This document shows, piece after piece, positions 24,535 through 39,388 of a DNA stretch of 64,000 bases. A program made the position numbers and the translations under genes. The stretch spans positions 1 through 64,000 of the forward strand of contig CACGUE010000002.1 of the NCBI GenBank assembly GCA_902576115.1, read 5' to 3'. Source of the DNA: an uncultured Pelagibacteraceae bacterium (GTDB lineage Bacteria; Pseudomonadota; Alphaproteobacteria; Pelagibacterales; Pelagibacteraceae). Position 1 is the stretch's first letter; each line of letters starts with the position of its first letter. The notes beneath the pieces are model-generated. The model was not told the DNA's origin, searched no databases, and saw only the letters and a program-made list of their open reading frames with translations.

Positions 24535-25201
24535 AAATAAAATATACTTTTATTTGATTTCATTATTATTTTTATCAACAATATCAAATAAACAATATTT
24601 TAACGAGTTTAAAAAAAATTTCACGATCAGTGAAATTGATATCCAGATAGATAAAACTTACTTAAAGCAAATTATTTTTCAAAAAACAAAATTCTTAATT
24701 AATAGTAATATCTTTTTCATTAACGCGGAAATTTTAAAAGATGAACTTAATAAATTGAAATATTTAGAAAATATTGAAATAAAAAAAAAATATCCTTCAA
24801 CAATTCTTATTAAAGCAAAAAAAACAAAATATGTAGCAATTACTTATATTAATCAAAAAAAATTTTTTTTAGGTTTAAATGGAAAGTTTATTTTATCGGA
24901 AAAAGTTTACGATCAGTATAAATTACCTATAATTTTTGGAAAATTTAAAATTTCTGAATTTTTTTATATTAAAAAATTACTTTCTAAACAGAAAATTGAT
25001 TTAAAAAAAATTAAAAAATATTATTTTCATAAAAATAAGAGATGGGATTTATATTTTGAAAAAAATATTATATTAATGCTACCAAATAAAAATATTGAAG
25101 AATCTCTAAAATTATTTAAAAATTTTAAAGCTGTTAATACAATTGAAGCTAATACTATTATCGACTTAAGAGTTCCAAACAGACTAATTTTAAAAAAATG
25201 A
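24515..25201 (+). CDS. ftsQ: Cell division protein FtsQ
   Basis: A 228-residue bitopic protein: one N-terminal membrane helix (IYFYLISLLFLSTIS), then a POTRA-like region (FTISEIDIQIDKTYLKQIIF, FFINAEILKDELNKLKYLENIEIKKKYPSTILIKAKK) and a beta domain ending DLRVPNRLILKK. This order is that of FtsQ, the scaffold linking FtsBL to the early divisome. Similarity is weak but the location between ddl and ftsA is the standard one. The gene overlaps both neighbours. Confidence 0.9.
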   Translation: MLQLINKNKIYFYLISLLFLSTISNKQYFNEFKKNFTISEIDIQIDKTYLKQIIFQKTKFLINSNIFFINAEILKDELNKLKYLENIEIKKKYPSTILIKAKKTKYVAITYINQKKFFLGLNGKFILSEKVYDQYKLPIIFGKFKISEFFYIKKLLSKQKIDLKKIKKYYFHKNKRWDLYFEKNIILMLPNKNIEESLKLFKNFKAVNTIEANTIIDLRVPNRLILKK

Positions 25202-26349
25202 GCAAAGATAATTATTATAACTTGGTAGATCTTGGAAGTTCAAAAATAAGTTTTTCAGTTTTTGATATTAATTTAAACACAAAATATTCAGAGTCAAAAG
25301 AACTCAACATTGAAAAAAACAACAAATTTGAAACTATAATTGAGCTAATTAAAAAAGCAGAAAAAAAAAATTCATTTCATGTAAAGGATATTATTTTATT
25401 ATTAGATTCTTCTGATCTTTTTAATATTGAAATTTCATTAATTAAAAATTTAAATAAAATTTCTAAAATAAGCTATGTTTATGACTCCTTGCTCTTAGAA
25501 TTAAATAATTTGATTTCATCATATTATGAAAAAATTTATCCTGTTCATATAATTGTTGATAAGTATATAATAGGAGATCAAGTTTATTATGATTTACCTG
25601 AGCAAAAATTATTAAGCCAAAGTGTTAAAATAGATTTTAAGGTAATCTGTTTTCCAAAAAAAATAATTCAAAATATAAAAAAAAAATTTGTAGAAAATAA
25701 TTTAAATGTAACAAATATTTTTTGTACTAGCTATGTTAAAACTTTATTTTATTTAAATAAACTCAAGATTAACAAAATTTCATTTTTAGAAATAGGGTGG
25801 GAAAGAACTACTTTAATTTCATATAAAAATAAAAAATTAAAATTAATTCAGTCTATACCTATTGGCGGGTTTCATATAACTAAAGATATTTCAAATGTTT
25901 TTAAAATAAGCTTAGATGAGTCAGAAAAAATAAAAAGGTCATTTAATAAATCTTACACAGAATTTTCATATAATAAAAATCAATTAGAAAATTTAGTGAA
26001 AATAAAAGATATTTTGAAAAAAAATATTTCTACAGATAAATTGAAAAAAGTAATTTTATACAGAGTCCAAGAAATAATTGATTTATCATTCAAAGATTCA
26101 AAAAATAGAAATCCAAACTTAAATGTCTCTTCTCTTTTTTTGATTGGTGGGGGATCATTATTATTTAATAATAATACATTTTATTTGAATGATAAATTTA
26201 ATTTTGAATCTATAAATTTTTATTCTGAAATTGAGTCTCAGATTTGCAAAAGTGGACTAGTGTATTATTTGAAAACTCATAAAAAACCTAAAATTATAAA
26301 TAAAAAACAAGGTATATTTGAGAGATTCTTTAATTATTTTAGCAAATAA
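25198..26349 (+). CDS. ftsA: Cell division protein FtsA (divergent)
   Basis: A 383-residue actin-fold protein, shorter and more divergent than E. coli FtsA (420). VDLGSSKISFSVFD is the phosphate-1 loop, FLEIGWERTTLISY the phosphate-2 loop (with W replacing the usual small residue after G), SIPIGGFHITKDIS follows, and FLIGGGSLLF is the adenosine motif. The last residues GIFERFFNYFSK form the amphipathic membrane-targeting helix that tethers FtsZ. It ends the cluster without ftsZ behind it, because ftsZ sits after mraZ. It is joined to ftsQ by an ATGA overlap. Confidence 0.9.
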   Translation: MSKDNYYNLVDLGSSKISFSVFDINLNTKYSESKELNIEKNNKFETIIELIKKAEKKNSFHVKDIILLLDSSDLFNIEISLIKNLNKISKISYVYDSLLLELNNLISSYYEKIYPVHIIVDKYIIGDQVYYDLPEQKLLSQSVKIDFKVICFPKKIIQNIKKKFVENNLNVTNIFCTSYVKTLFYLNKLKINKISFLEIGWERTTLISYKNKKLKLIQSIPIGGFHITKDISNVFKISLDESEKIKRSFNKSYTEFSYNKNQLENLVKIKDILKKNISTDKLKKVILYRVQEIIDLSFKDSKNRNPNLNVSSLFLIGGGSLLFNNNTFYLNDKFNFESINFYSEIESQICKSGLVYYLKTHKKPKIINKKQGIFERFFNYFSK

Positions 26350-26387
26350 TTGTATTTTCTTGTAATATTTGTTGAGTACTTTCACTT

Positions 26388-26393
26388 TATAAT
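26388..26393 (+). promoter_or_regulatory. Candidate -10 element for lpxC
   Basis: A perfect TATAAT lies 18 bases before the lpxC start codon in the 62-base gap after ftsA. A TATTTG sits 16 bases upstream as a poor -35. It suggests that lpxC can be transcribed apart from the division cluster with a very short leader. Confidence 0.4.
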
Positions 26394-26411
26394 ATTTTGT
26401 ATAAAACTTAG

Positions 26412-27332
26412 GTGTCATTACTTACTCAAAAAACTTTATCAAGAAAAATTTCATTCAAAGGCATTGGTATTCATACTGGTGTAAGTGTTAATTTAAATAT
26501 ATTACCGGCATTACCAAACACTGGAATAATATTTAAGAGGGTTGATTTAAAATCAAATAACATTGTTTATCCAAATTATCTTAATGTATCAGACACAACT
26601 CTATGTACAACAATCTCCAACGAATTTGGGACAAAGGTTTCAACTATCGAGCATTTGATGGGCGCTCTTTATGGCATGGGCGTAGATAATGCTATTATAG
26701 AATTAGACGCTCAAGAAGTGCCAATTATGGATGGGTCAGCAAAAACTTTTGTTGATAGTATTAATAATGCAGGACTTAAATTTAGTGATCAACCAATTAA
26801 AATAATAAAAATTAATAAAAAAATTAATATTACAGATGGTGATAAGTTTATATCTGCTGAAAAATCCAATGTGACTGGAGACATAGAGTTTGAGATTAAG
26901 TATGATAATAAATTAATATCTAAACAAAGAAATAAAATAAATATTTTTGAAGATGATTTAACTGATATTTATAATTCAAGAACATTCTGTCTTTATGAAG
27001 ATATAGAAAAACTAAAGAAGTTAAATTTAGGCAAAGGTGGAAGTTTAGAAAATGCAATTGTGGTGCAAAATGAAAAAATTTTAAATAACTCCGGACTTAG
27101 AAACAAGTTAGAGTTTGTTAACCATAAAATCCTCGACTGTATGGGAGATCTTTTTTTATCAGGATATAAAATCATTGGAAATGTGAAATGTTCACAAGGC
27201 GGGCACAAGTTAACAAATCAACTGCTAAAAAAAATATTTACTGATCAAAGTAATTATTCTTTAATTGAAATTAAAGGAAAACAATTACCTCATACTTTCG
27301 CAAATTATCATAATCTGAAATCAATAGCTTAA
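26412..27332 (+). CDS. lpxC: UDP-3-O-acyl-N-acetylglucosamine deacetylase LpxC
   Basis: A 306-residue zinc deacetylase with a GTG start. It carries STIEHLMGALYGMGVDN (zinc ligand His), the HKILDCMGDLFLSG motif (second zinc His and Asp) and GGHKLTNQLL (catalytic His). LpxC performs the committed step of lipid A synthesis, so this organism makes lipopolysaccharide or at least lipid A. Its position after ftsA reflects the common ftsZ-lpxC adjacency, with ftsZ removed. Confidence 0.96.
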   Translation: MSLLTQKTLSRKISFKGIGIHTGVSVNLNILPALPNTGIIFKRVDLKSNNIVYPNYLNVSDTTLCTTISNEFGTKVSTIEHLMGALYGMGVDNAIIELDAQEVPIMDGSAKTFVDSINNAGLKFSDQPIKIIKINKKINITDGDKFISAEKSNVTGDIEFEIKYDNKLISKQRNKINIFEDDLTDIYNSRTFCLYEDIEKLKKLNLGKGGSLENAIVVQNEKILNNSGLRNKLEFVNHKILDCMGDLFLSGYKIIGNVKCSQGGHKLTNQLLKKIFTDQSNYSLIEIKGKQLPHTFANYHNLKSIA

Positions 27333-27370
27333 AAGTTACAATTATTATATTAATCTGATAAAATTATATA

Positions 27371-31903
<4,533 letters not shown>

Positions 31904-31914
<11 letters not shown>

Positions 31915-33934
31915 TTAATTTTTTTTGAAACCTTAACCAACCTGGGCTCCTTATCTCATCTTCAAATTCAATATCTTGATTGAATTCAAAGTCATTTTCT
32001 TCCTTGTCCACAAAGCTATTATTTTTTTTAATAAATTCTTCAGGAAGCTCATCAACAAATCTTGAAGCGATGCTGTCCATCCAATCTCCTTGGTAGAATC
32101 TATTCATTGAGAAAGAAATTTTTGCAATTTTTTTTGCTCTGGTAATACCAACATATGCAAGTCTTCTTTCTTCCTCAAGACCACTTTCCCCTTTTTCCTC
32201 AATACTTTTTTGATGAGGAAACAATCCTTCCTCCCAACCTGGTAAATAAACTATATTAAACTCAAGCCCTTTTGATGCATGCAATGTCATCAAATTAACT
32301 TTTTCACTCTCCCAGTCTTGATCTAACGATGTTGCAAGAGACACATGTTCAAGAAAACTCTCTAAATTATCAAATTCTTTCATAGCACTTAACAATTCCT
32401 TTATATTCTCAAGTCTGTTTTCATTTTCTAAATCTTTCTTGTTTTTTAACATTTCACTATATCCAGACTCATCCAAAACTATTTGTAAAAGTTTGTTGTG
32501 GTTTAATTTTTTCTTTAAATCAAATCTCCACTTTTCTAGTAAGTTTAATAACGAACTTAAACCTATTTTTGTTTTAGGTTTGATTTTATTAATTTCTATT
32601 AATTTCCTTGAAGCTATTTCTAAAGAGCATCCATTTTTTTTTGCAAATTCTGCAATCGTTTTTATAGTTGTATCTCCTATTGACCTCTTTGGGACATTAA
32701 TTATTCTCTCAAAAGATAAATCGTCCATTGGTTGATGAATACATCGCAAATATGCAACACAATCTTTTATTTCTGCTCTCTCATAAAATTTGATTCCCCC
32801 TATAATTCTATATGGAATACCAACTTTTAAAAATCTTTCCTCAAACTCTCTAGTTTGAAAAATAGCTCTTACCAATATTGCTATTTCATTTAAAGAATTA
32901 TTTTTTTTAAAATTTTCAATCGTAGTACTAATTTCTATCGCTTCATCTTTTACATTTCTAAAACAATCTAATGTTATTAGCTCACCATCTTCTTGATTAG
33001 TGTATAGAGTTTTTCCAACTCTATTTTGATTATTCTCAATTAACTTTGATGCAACATTTAAAATATTTTGTGTCGATCTATAATTTTTTTCTAATCTAAT
33101 TATTTTAGTGTTTTTGTAGGTTTTATCAAATTCTAAGAAATTTTTTATTTCAGCTCCTCTCCAGCTATATATAGATTGATCATCATCTCCAACACAGCAA
33201 ATATTCAAATTTGCTGCAGACAAATACTTTAGCCACTCACTTTGAATAAAATTAGTATCTTGGTATTCATCAACCAAAATATATTTAAATTTTTTGGAGT
33301 ATATTAATGCTATATCACTATAATTAGCAAAAATTTTTACGGTATGTAAAATCAAATCACTAAAATCTGCAGAGTTTAAATCGATAAGTTTTTGTTGATA
33401 AATTTTATAAATATTTAAGAAATTTTTTTCTAAAGTTTCTTTTTTTTTTAATATTACGTCTTCAGGGTATAGCCCTTTATTTTTCCATTTATCAATTATT
33501 GCTAAAATATATTTTGGAGATATTTTTTTTATGTCAATATTTTCTGCTTTACAAATATTTTTTACCAACCTTACTTGGTCATCTTGGTCTATAATAGTAA
33601 AGTTTGATTTTAATCCAACTGCCTCTGCATGTTTTCTCAAAATTTTTGCACTAATTGAGTGAAAAGTCCCTAGCCATGGCAATCCAGTTGCATTCTTATT
33701 AAGAAGTTTTGAGACTCTAATCTGCATTTCTTTTGCAGCCTTATTTGTAAAAGTTACAGCAAGTATTTGACTTGAAAAAGCTTTGTGAGTCCTAATAATG
33801 TGGACAATCCTAGACGTCAATACTTTCGTTTTTCCTGAACCAGCACCTGCAACGATTAAAAGAGGACCTTCAAGGTATGATACGGCTTCTTGTTGCTTTT
33901 CGTTCAAATTTAACAAATAATCAGTTTTTAACAT
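31904..33934 (-). CDS. UvrD/PcrA/Rep-type superfamily 1 DNA helicase
   Basis: A 676-residue 3'-5' helicase. The Walker A VAGAGSGKTKVLT is at 29-40, then AVTFTNKAA, VDEYQDTN (Walker B), GDDDQSIYSWRGAE, LEKNYRST, LMTLHASKGLEF and EEERRLAYVGITRA. It unwinds DNA in mismatch or excision repair and restarts stalled forks. UvrD, PcrA and Rep cannot be separated safely by eye. No SOS-type box is visible in the 30 bases that separate it from the divergent AsmA-like gene. Confidence 0.93.
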
Positions 33935-33964
33935 TTTTTTAATTGTATAAGCCCTATTATTTTA

Positions 33965-35332
33965 ATGAATAAAATTAAGCAAAATAAAATAACTTTCTCC
34001 TTAATTTTAGCTGCAATTGCTATAATTTTTTCATCACTAACTCTTTTATCTTTACCAGTTTTATTTAATTATAAAAGCAAAGTTACAATTATAGAAAATA
34101 ATTTTTACAAAAATTTCAAATTTTATTTAAATTCATCAGGCAACATTTCATATAAACCATTTCCAAAGCCACACTTATTACTAGAAAATGCAATCATTGA
34201 TTTAAATCAGTTTCAAGAAAAAGATGGATTAATAAAAACTAAAAATTTAAAAATATTCATTTCTTTAAGAGACATATATTTAAGATCGTTTAAAAATTTT
34301 GTATCTACGGAAATTTCTAATACAAATATAAATCTTAAATTTTATAATTTTAAAGAACTAAGAAAACATCTGTATCAAAATATTAATAAAACTATAATTT
34401 TAAATAATTGTAAAATTTTTTTAAAAAATAACAAAAATGAAGTAATTCTAATTTCTCCTATAAAAAATATTTTATATAAAATTAATAACAAGACAAAAGT
34501 AAAAAATTTTAATATTAATGGTGAGGTTTTTGGACTAAACTTTAAGTCCGAGTGGGAAAGAGACTACACTAAGCCTAAAAGAAGTTTTCATAATATTGAT
34601 ATACTCTATCCAAAAATTGAAATAAAAAATACAATGGAATTTGAAAAAAACAATAAATTTCAGGGAAAGACACAAATAAATTATAGACAAGATAAATTAG
34701 AATATAATTTCCAATTTGATAATCAAAAAATAAAAATTTCTTCCCCAAATGATGGTAGTACAAATTTCAATATTGAAAGTAATATTCAACTAAGACCATT
34801 TTATTTTAATGGAAGTTTAATGATAAAAAATAAAAAGGTAGAAAAAATTGTTGATAATTTTCTATTAAATCTAATTTTATACGATGAAAACTACCTAGGG
34901 AATTTAAATGGTTTGTTTAATATAAAATTTGATAAATTAGACAATAAATTAATAAAAAAAGGAGAAATAAAGTTAATTATAAATGAAAAAAAAATAAATA
35001 TAGAAGAAGCAAATTTTATACTAGACAAAATTGGTCATATCAATTCAATAATAAGTTTTGAGGAAGATGAAGGTGAAAAAAAATTAATAACAATAAATCA
35101 ATTAACCATAGAAAATTACATAGAATTTGCAAAAATTTTTCAAATAGGATCAAATAAAATCAAAAATATAAAAAAGATTTATTTCGATTTAGAAAAAAAT
35201 TATGGTCAAACAGATTTTATTATTAAAAATGTAAAAATTAATGATGGTAAGAGAAATTTGAAATCGAAAGATATTTTCCCTGTTAAAAATATTCAAAACT
35301 TAAGGTCTTATATTAGAGAGTTGATAAATTAA
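33965..35332 (+). CDS. AsmA-like membrane-anchored protein
   Basis: A 455-residue protein with one N-terminal membrane helix (about 10-32), then a long repetitive beta-rich periplasmic region with alternating hydrophobic strands (SGNISYKPFPKPHLLLENAII, LKIFISLRDIY). The GNISYKPFPKPHLLLENA motif just after the anchor resembles the start of AsmA-family proteins. These form bridges for phospholipid transport or affect outer-membrane assembly. Assignment rests on architecture, not on residues of known function. Its stop overlaps the end of fumC by 4 bases. Confidence 0.65.
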   Translation: MNKIKQNKITFSLILAAIAIIFSSLTLLSLPVLFNYKSKVTIIENNFYKNFKFYLNSSGNISYKPFPKPHLLLENAIIDLNQFQEKDGLIKTKNLKIFISLRDIYLRSFKNFVSTEISNTNINLKFYNFKELRKHLYQNINKTIILNNCKIFLKNNKNEVILISPIKNILYKINNKTKVKNFNINGEVFGLNFKSEWERDYTKPKRSFHNIDILYPKIEIKNTMEFEKNNKFQGKTQINYRQDKLEYNFQFDNQKIKISSPNDGSTNFNIESNIQLRPFYFNGSLMIKNKKVEKIVDNFLLNLILYDENYLGNLNGLFNIKFDKLDNKLIKKGEIKLIINEKKINIEEANFILDKIGHINSIISFEEDEGEKKLITINQLTIENYIEFAKIFQIGSNKIKNIKKIYFDLEKNYGQTDFIIKNVKINDGKRNLKSKDIFPVKNIQNLRSYIRELIN

Positions 35333-36717
35333 CTTGGCTTTGTCATTTTTGAAGGGTCAATTAGAAAATTATATTCTTTATCGTTAATCAAGCCTGTTTT
35401 AATAGCTTCTTCTTTTAATTTAGTTCCATTTTTTAAAGCTCTTTTTGCAATTTTTGCTGCATTATCATAACCTATTTTAGGTGCTAACGCCGTTACAAGC
35501 ATCAATGAATTATCTAAGTGATCTTTAATTCTTTTTTTATTTGCCTTAATTCCTTTGACGCAATAAATGCTAAAATTTTTCGTGCTATCTGCCAAAATAT
35601 CTATTGATTGTAAAATATTATAAGCGATTAAAGGTTTAAATACATTTAATTCAAAATGACCATGGCTTCCTGCTACTGTTATTCCTGTATGATTCCCTAT
35701 TACTTTTGCACAGACCATTGTAACGGCTTCACATTGAGTAGGATTTACTTTACCAGGCATGATTGATGATCCTGGTTCATTCTCTGGGAGAATTAATTCC
35801 CCATAACCAGCTCTTGGTCCTGACCCTAAAAATCTTATATCATTTGAAACTTTCATTAAGGCAACAGCACAAGAATTTAAAGATCCAGAAAAATTTACTA
35901 TTGCGTCATGAGCAGCCAATTCAGAAAATTTATTAGGTGCAGGTTTAAAATTTATTTTACAAAAGTTTTTTATTTCCTTAACTATTTTTTTATCAAAATT
36001 TAATTTTGAATTTATTCCAGTTCCAACAGCAGTTCCACCTTGTGCTAGGTAATAAATATCATTTAAACAATATTTTATTCTATCTATGCTTTTTTTAACT
36101 TGTTCATGATATCCGGAAAATTCTTGACCAAGTGTCAGTGGGGTAGCATCTTGAAGGTGAGTTCTTCCGATTTTAACAATTTTTTTAAATTCTTTACTCT
36201 TTTTTGATAGTGAACTTTCTAATAATTTTAAACTCGGCAAAAGTTTATTAAGTGTTTCAATTGCAATTGATATATGCATTGCAGTTGGAAAAACATCGTT
36301 GGTTGATTGTGATTTATTAACATGATCATTTGGGTGAACAGGTTTCTTTGAGCCCTTTTTACCCTTCAAAATTTCTATTGCTCTATTTGCAATTACTTCA
36401 TTAACATTCATATTTGTTTGTGTTCCAGAACCTGTCTGCCAAACTTTTAAAGGAAAATTTTTGTTCATTTTACCGCTTATAACCTCATTTGAAGCTTTAA
36501 TAATTGCTCTTGAAATTTTTGATGAAATCGATCCATCTTTTCGATGAACTATTGCAGCACTCCGCTTGATGATTGCTATAGATCTTATAATTGATTCTGG
36601 CACGTATATTTTGCCGATATTAAAATATTTTTTTGATCTTTGAGTAGATGCGCCCCAATATTTATCATTTGGTACACTAATACCACCAATGCTATCAAAC
36701 TCTTTTCTTGTTTTCAT
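35329..36717 (-). CDS. fumC: Class II fumarate hydratase FumC
   Basis: A 462-residue member of the aspartase/fumarase family with TGSGTQTNMNVNEV (about 95-108), GRTHLQDATP (184-193) and the signature GSSIMPGKVNP (316-326). It hydrates fumarate to malate in the TCA cycle without an iron-sulfur cluster. Length is standard. The preserved substrate loop HPNDHVNKSQSTND supports fumarase over argininosuccinate lyase or aspartase. Confidence 0.95.
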   Translation of the reverse strand: MKTRKEFDSIGGISVPNDKYWGASTQRSKKYFNIGKIYVPESIIRSIAIIKRSAAIVHRKDGSISSKISRAIIKASNEVISGKMNKNFPLKVWQTGSGTQTNMNVNEVIANRAIEILKGKKGSKKPVHPNDHVNKSQSTNDVFPTAMHISIAIETLNKLLPSLKLLESSLSKKSKEFKKIVKIGRTHLQDATPLTLGQEFSGYHEQVKKSIDRIKYCLNDIYYLAQGGTAVGTGINSKLNFDKKIVKEIKNFCKINFKPAPNKFSELAAHDAIVNFSGSLNSCAVALMKVSNDIRFLGSGPRAGYGELILPENEPGSSIMPGKVNPTQCEAVTMVCAKVIGNHTGITVAGSHGHFELNVFKPLIAYNILQSIDILADSTKNFSIYCVKGIKANKKRIKDHLDNSLMLVTALAPKIGYDNAAKIAKRALKNGTKLKEEAIKTGLINDKEYNFLIDPSKMTKPS

Positions 36718-36778
36718 TTATTTGAATAAATAACTAAATAATTTATATACTAGTTTTTATTAATCTTACAGGAGTAAT

Positions 36779-37150
36779 ATGACAAATTTTCAAAAAGTAA
36801 AAAAATTTATGGAGACTTTTGGTCAAGAAGTTAAATCAAGGCCATCATTAAGCTCTGAAAAAATCAATGAACTAAGATTTAATTTAATTAGAGAAGAATT
36901 AGACGAGTTTAAGCAAGCATTAGATAACAATGATCTTTTAGAAGCAGCTGATGCTTTAACAGATATTTTATATGTAACATATGGAGCTGGGCATGCATTT
37001 GGAATTGATTTAGACGCTTGTTTTGAAGAAGTTCAAAATTCTAACATGAGTAAGTTAGGAAAAGATGGAAAACCTATTTATAATGATCAGGGTAAAGTTA
37101 TGAAAGGTCCAAACTATTTTAAACCAGATTTATCTAAATTTATTAAGTAA
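36779..37150 (+). CDS. MazG-like / PRA-PH-like nucleoside-phosphate pyrophosphohydrolase
   Basis: A 123-residue all-alpha protein with the metal-binding EELDEF (E39, E40, E43) and EAADALTD (E55, D59, D62) helices typical of the MazG/HisE superfamily. The C-terminal KDGKPIYNDQGKVMKGPNYFKPDL is the substrate-loop extension seen in phosphoribosyl-ATP-pyrophosphohydrolase-like proteins. It probably hydrolyses an (aberrant) nucleoside triphosphate or similar. A strong AGGAGT site lies 4 bases before the ATG, unusual in this window. Not in a histidine operon, so HisE function is unlikely. Confidence 0.8.
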   Translation: MTNFQKVKKFMETFGQEVKSRPSLSSEKINELRFNLIREELDEFKQALDNNDLLEAADALTDILYVTYGAGHAFGIDLDACFEEVQNSNMSKLGKDGKPIYNDQGKVMKGPNYFKPDLSKFIK

Positions 37151-38036
37151 TTTGTAGCCAATCAGGTTTCTTGATTTTAACTTTAGCAGAACCACAATTA
37201 AAAGTTTTGTCAAAATCGAATTTTTCATCCTTAACTTTGATAAGAGCATAAGGATAATTACCATTTATTAATACTTTTCCTATTTCATTATTTTCAACTA
37301 ATATAATTTCATTTTCTAAATTACCTTCAATAACTTCAATTGGTAGAAGACGTTTATTTAATTTATCTTTTAATTTTATTCTTGCAGTATTTTCTTGACC
37401 AACATAACAACCTTTTTTAAAATCTATTGCATTTAACTCATCAAAGTTACACTCAATTCCAAAGAGTTTATTTTGAAGTTTGTCAGTATTATTTTGTGGA
37501 ATTCCAATTTCATGACTTAATTTGTAATATTCATTTTTATCTACACTTTGAAGTCCAAGTTTTTTTAAAGATAAGTATAATTTTTCTAAATTAGTTACTA
37601 GTCTTGCTCCAAGCTCTATATTTCTAGGATCTAAAAAAATACGATCCTCTCTAAATTTAATTGTACAACCGGCATAAGAATTTGAATTTTCCATATCCAA
37701 AAATCTTTCTTTGCTTATTGCTGCAATAACAAATTCATTACTTAAATTTAAAATTTCTATTTTTGATCTAAGTTTGTATAAACTTAATTGTTTAAATAAA
37801 TCTTCAATATTTTTTTTCTCACAATCTAAAAAATATCCAGACTTATGTTTTATTATATTGAAGTCATACAGATATTTTCCCTGTGGAGTAAGTAATGCAG
37901 AGTAACAAGAATTTTTTTCATCAACTTTATTGATATTATTTGTAACTATATTTTGTAAAAATTCTTTACAGTCTTCACCCGAAACATACAAAAGTCCTCT
38001 GTCTTCTAAGATGTAAACATTATTTTTTTTCATCAT
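37143..38036 (-). CDS. ygfZ: Folate-binding iron-sulfur/tRNA-modification protein YgfZ
   Basis: A GcvT-like protein with the diagnostic KGCYVGQE motif, whose cysteine is essential in YgfZ. The N-terminal half (DRGLLYVSGEDCKEFLQNIVTNNI, ALLTPQGKYLYDFNII) is the folate-binding fold. YgfZ helps assemble or repair Fe-S enzymes such as MiaB. The frame extends to a TTG at 38048, but ATG 38036 (or the adjacent ATG 38033) is the likelier start. It is convergent with the MazG-like gene, overlapping 8 bases. Confidence 0.9.
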   Translation of the reverse strand: MMKKNNVYILEDRGLLYVSGEDCKEFLQNIVTNNINKVDEKNSCYSALLTPQGKYLYDFNIIKHKSGYFLDCEKKNIEDLFKQLSLYKLRSKIEILNLSNEFVIAAISKERFLDMENSNSYAGCTIKFREDRIFLDPRNIELGARLVTNLEKLYLSLKKLGLQSVDKNEYYKLSHEIGIPQNNTDKLQNKLFGIECNFDELNAIDFKKGCYVGQENTARIKLKDKLNKRLLPIEVIEGNLENEIILVENNEIGKVLINGNYPYALIKVKDEKFDFDKTFNCGSAKVKIKKPDWLQIT

Positions 38037-38076
38037 TGATTGGTACAAGATAATAATATAGTAACGATTTCATAAA

Positions 38077-39387
38077 ATGTTAGATCTTATTATAAAAAAT
38101 GGAGAGTGTTATATCGACAGAAAAATAACTAAGACTAATATTGGAATTCAGAATGGAAAAATCTCAATAATTGGTGATTTAAATAATGAACAAAGCAAAG
38201 AAACTGTTGATGCAAGCAATTTACTAGTTTTACCTGGTTGCATGGATACTCAAGTTCATTTCCGTGAGCCTGGATCAACTAATGCAGAGGACTTACATAC
38301 TGGAAGTAAAGCAGCTATTGCTGGTGGCATAACAAGTGTTTTTGAGATGCCAAATACAAATCCCCCAACAGCAAATATGAAAGAATTTAATAATAAGCTA
38401 AATCTTGCAAAAAATAGGATGTATTCAAACTATGCTTTTTATTTTGGAGCAACTCCAGATAATTCAACTGATTTAGCAAAGCTTAAAGGTTTAGATGGAT
38501 GTTGTGGGGTAAAACTTTTTGCTGGATCATCAACTGGAAATCTTTTAGTTGATAAAGAAGAAGATATCGAAAAAGTCTTTCAAAATACATCAAAAATAGT
38601 TGCAGTTCATTCTGAAGACGAAGAAATAATTAATTTAAGAAAAAAATTAATTGAAAAAGGCAATGTTCATACTCATCCTGTATGGAGAAACGAAGAATGT
38701 GCAATGTCATCTACAAGGAGGATTGTTAGGATTGCAAAAAGACTTAATAAAAAAGCACATATATTGCATGTTACAACAAAAGAAGAAGTAGATTTCCTTT
38801 CTCAAAATAAAGGAAACATAACTTTTGAAATTACGCCTCAGCATTTAACAATATATTCGCCGGATTGTTATGACAAACTTGGTACTTTTGCCCAGATGAA
38901 CCCTCCTTTAAGAGATAAGTCTCATTATGATAGATTATGGTATGCTATTAGAAATAATTATAACGATACTATTGGTTCAGACCATGCACCTCATTTAAAA
39001 GAAAATAAGTTAAAAGAATATCCTCAATCACCATCTGGTATGCCTGGAGTGCAAACATTATTACCTGTTATGTTAAATCATGTGAATGAAAAAAAACTTA
39101 AATTAGATCAGCTAATTAAACTTCTTTGTGAAAATCCAGTTTCTGTATTTGGCATTAAAAACAAGGGATTTATCAAAAAAGATTATGATGCTGATTTTAC
39201 AATAATAGATATGAGTAGAACGATTGAAATTAAAAATGAAAATATTCATAGTAAGTGTGGATGGAGCCCATTTGATGGCTATAAATTTAAAGGGTCACCA
39301 GTTTATACAATTATAAATGGTGATATTAAAATGAAAGATGATGAAATTTTAGGAGATCCTTCTGGTAAACCAATATTATTTGATTAA
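38077..39387 (+). CDS. pyrC: Dihydroorotase (PyrC/AllB-type amidohydrolase)
   Basis: A 436-residue amidohydrolase. VLPGCMDTQVHFREPG carries H61 and R63. The first of the two usual metal histidines (D-x-H-x-H) is a glutamine, Q59. The carboxylated lysine lies in GVKLFAGSSTGN (K146), and further ligands are in AVHSEDE, HILHVTT and GSDHAPH. The long class I architecture matches dihydroorotase, which closes carbamoyl aspartate to dihydroorotate in pyrimidine synthesis. The Gln replacement occurs in some alphaproteobacterial and related enzymes as far as I recall, so activity is still likely. Allantoinase is the main alternative. Confidence 0.85.
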   Translation: MLDLIIKNGECYIDRKITKTNIGIQNGKISIIGDLNNEQSKETVDASNLLVLPGCMDTQVHFREPGSTNAEDLHTGSKAAIAGGITSVFEMPNTNPPTANMKEFNNKLNLAKNRMYSNYAFYFGATPDNSTDLAKLKGLDGCCGVKLFAGSSTGNLLVDKEEDIEKVFQNTSKIVAVHSEDEEIINLRKKLIEKGNVHTHPVWRNEECAMSSTRRIVRIAKRLNKKAHILHVTTKEEVDFLSQNKGNITFEITPQHLTIYSPDCYDKLGTFAQMNPPLRDKSHYDRLWYAIRNNYNDTIGSDHAPHLKENKLKEYPQSPSGMPGVQTLLPVMLNHVNEKKLKLDQLIKLLCENPVSVFGIKNKGFIKKDYDADFTIIDMSRTIEIKNENIHSKCGWSPFDGYKFKGSPVYTIINGDIKMKDDEILGDPSGKPILFD

Positions 39388-39388
39388 G

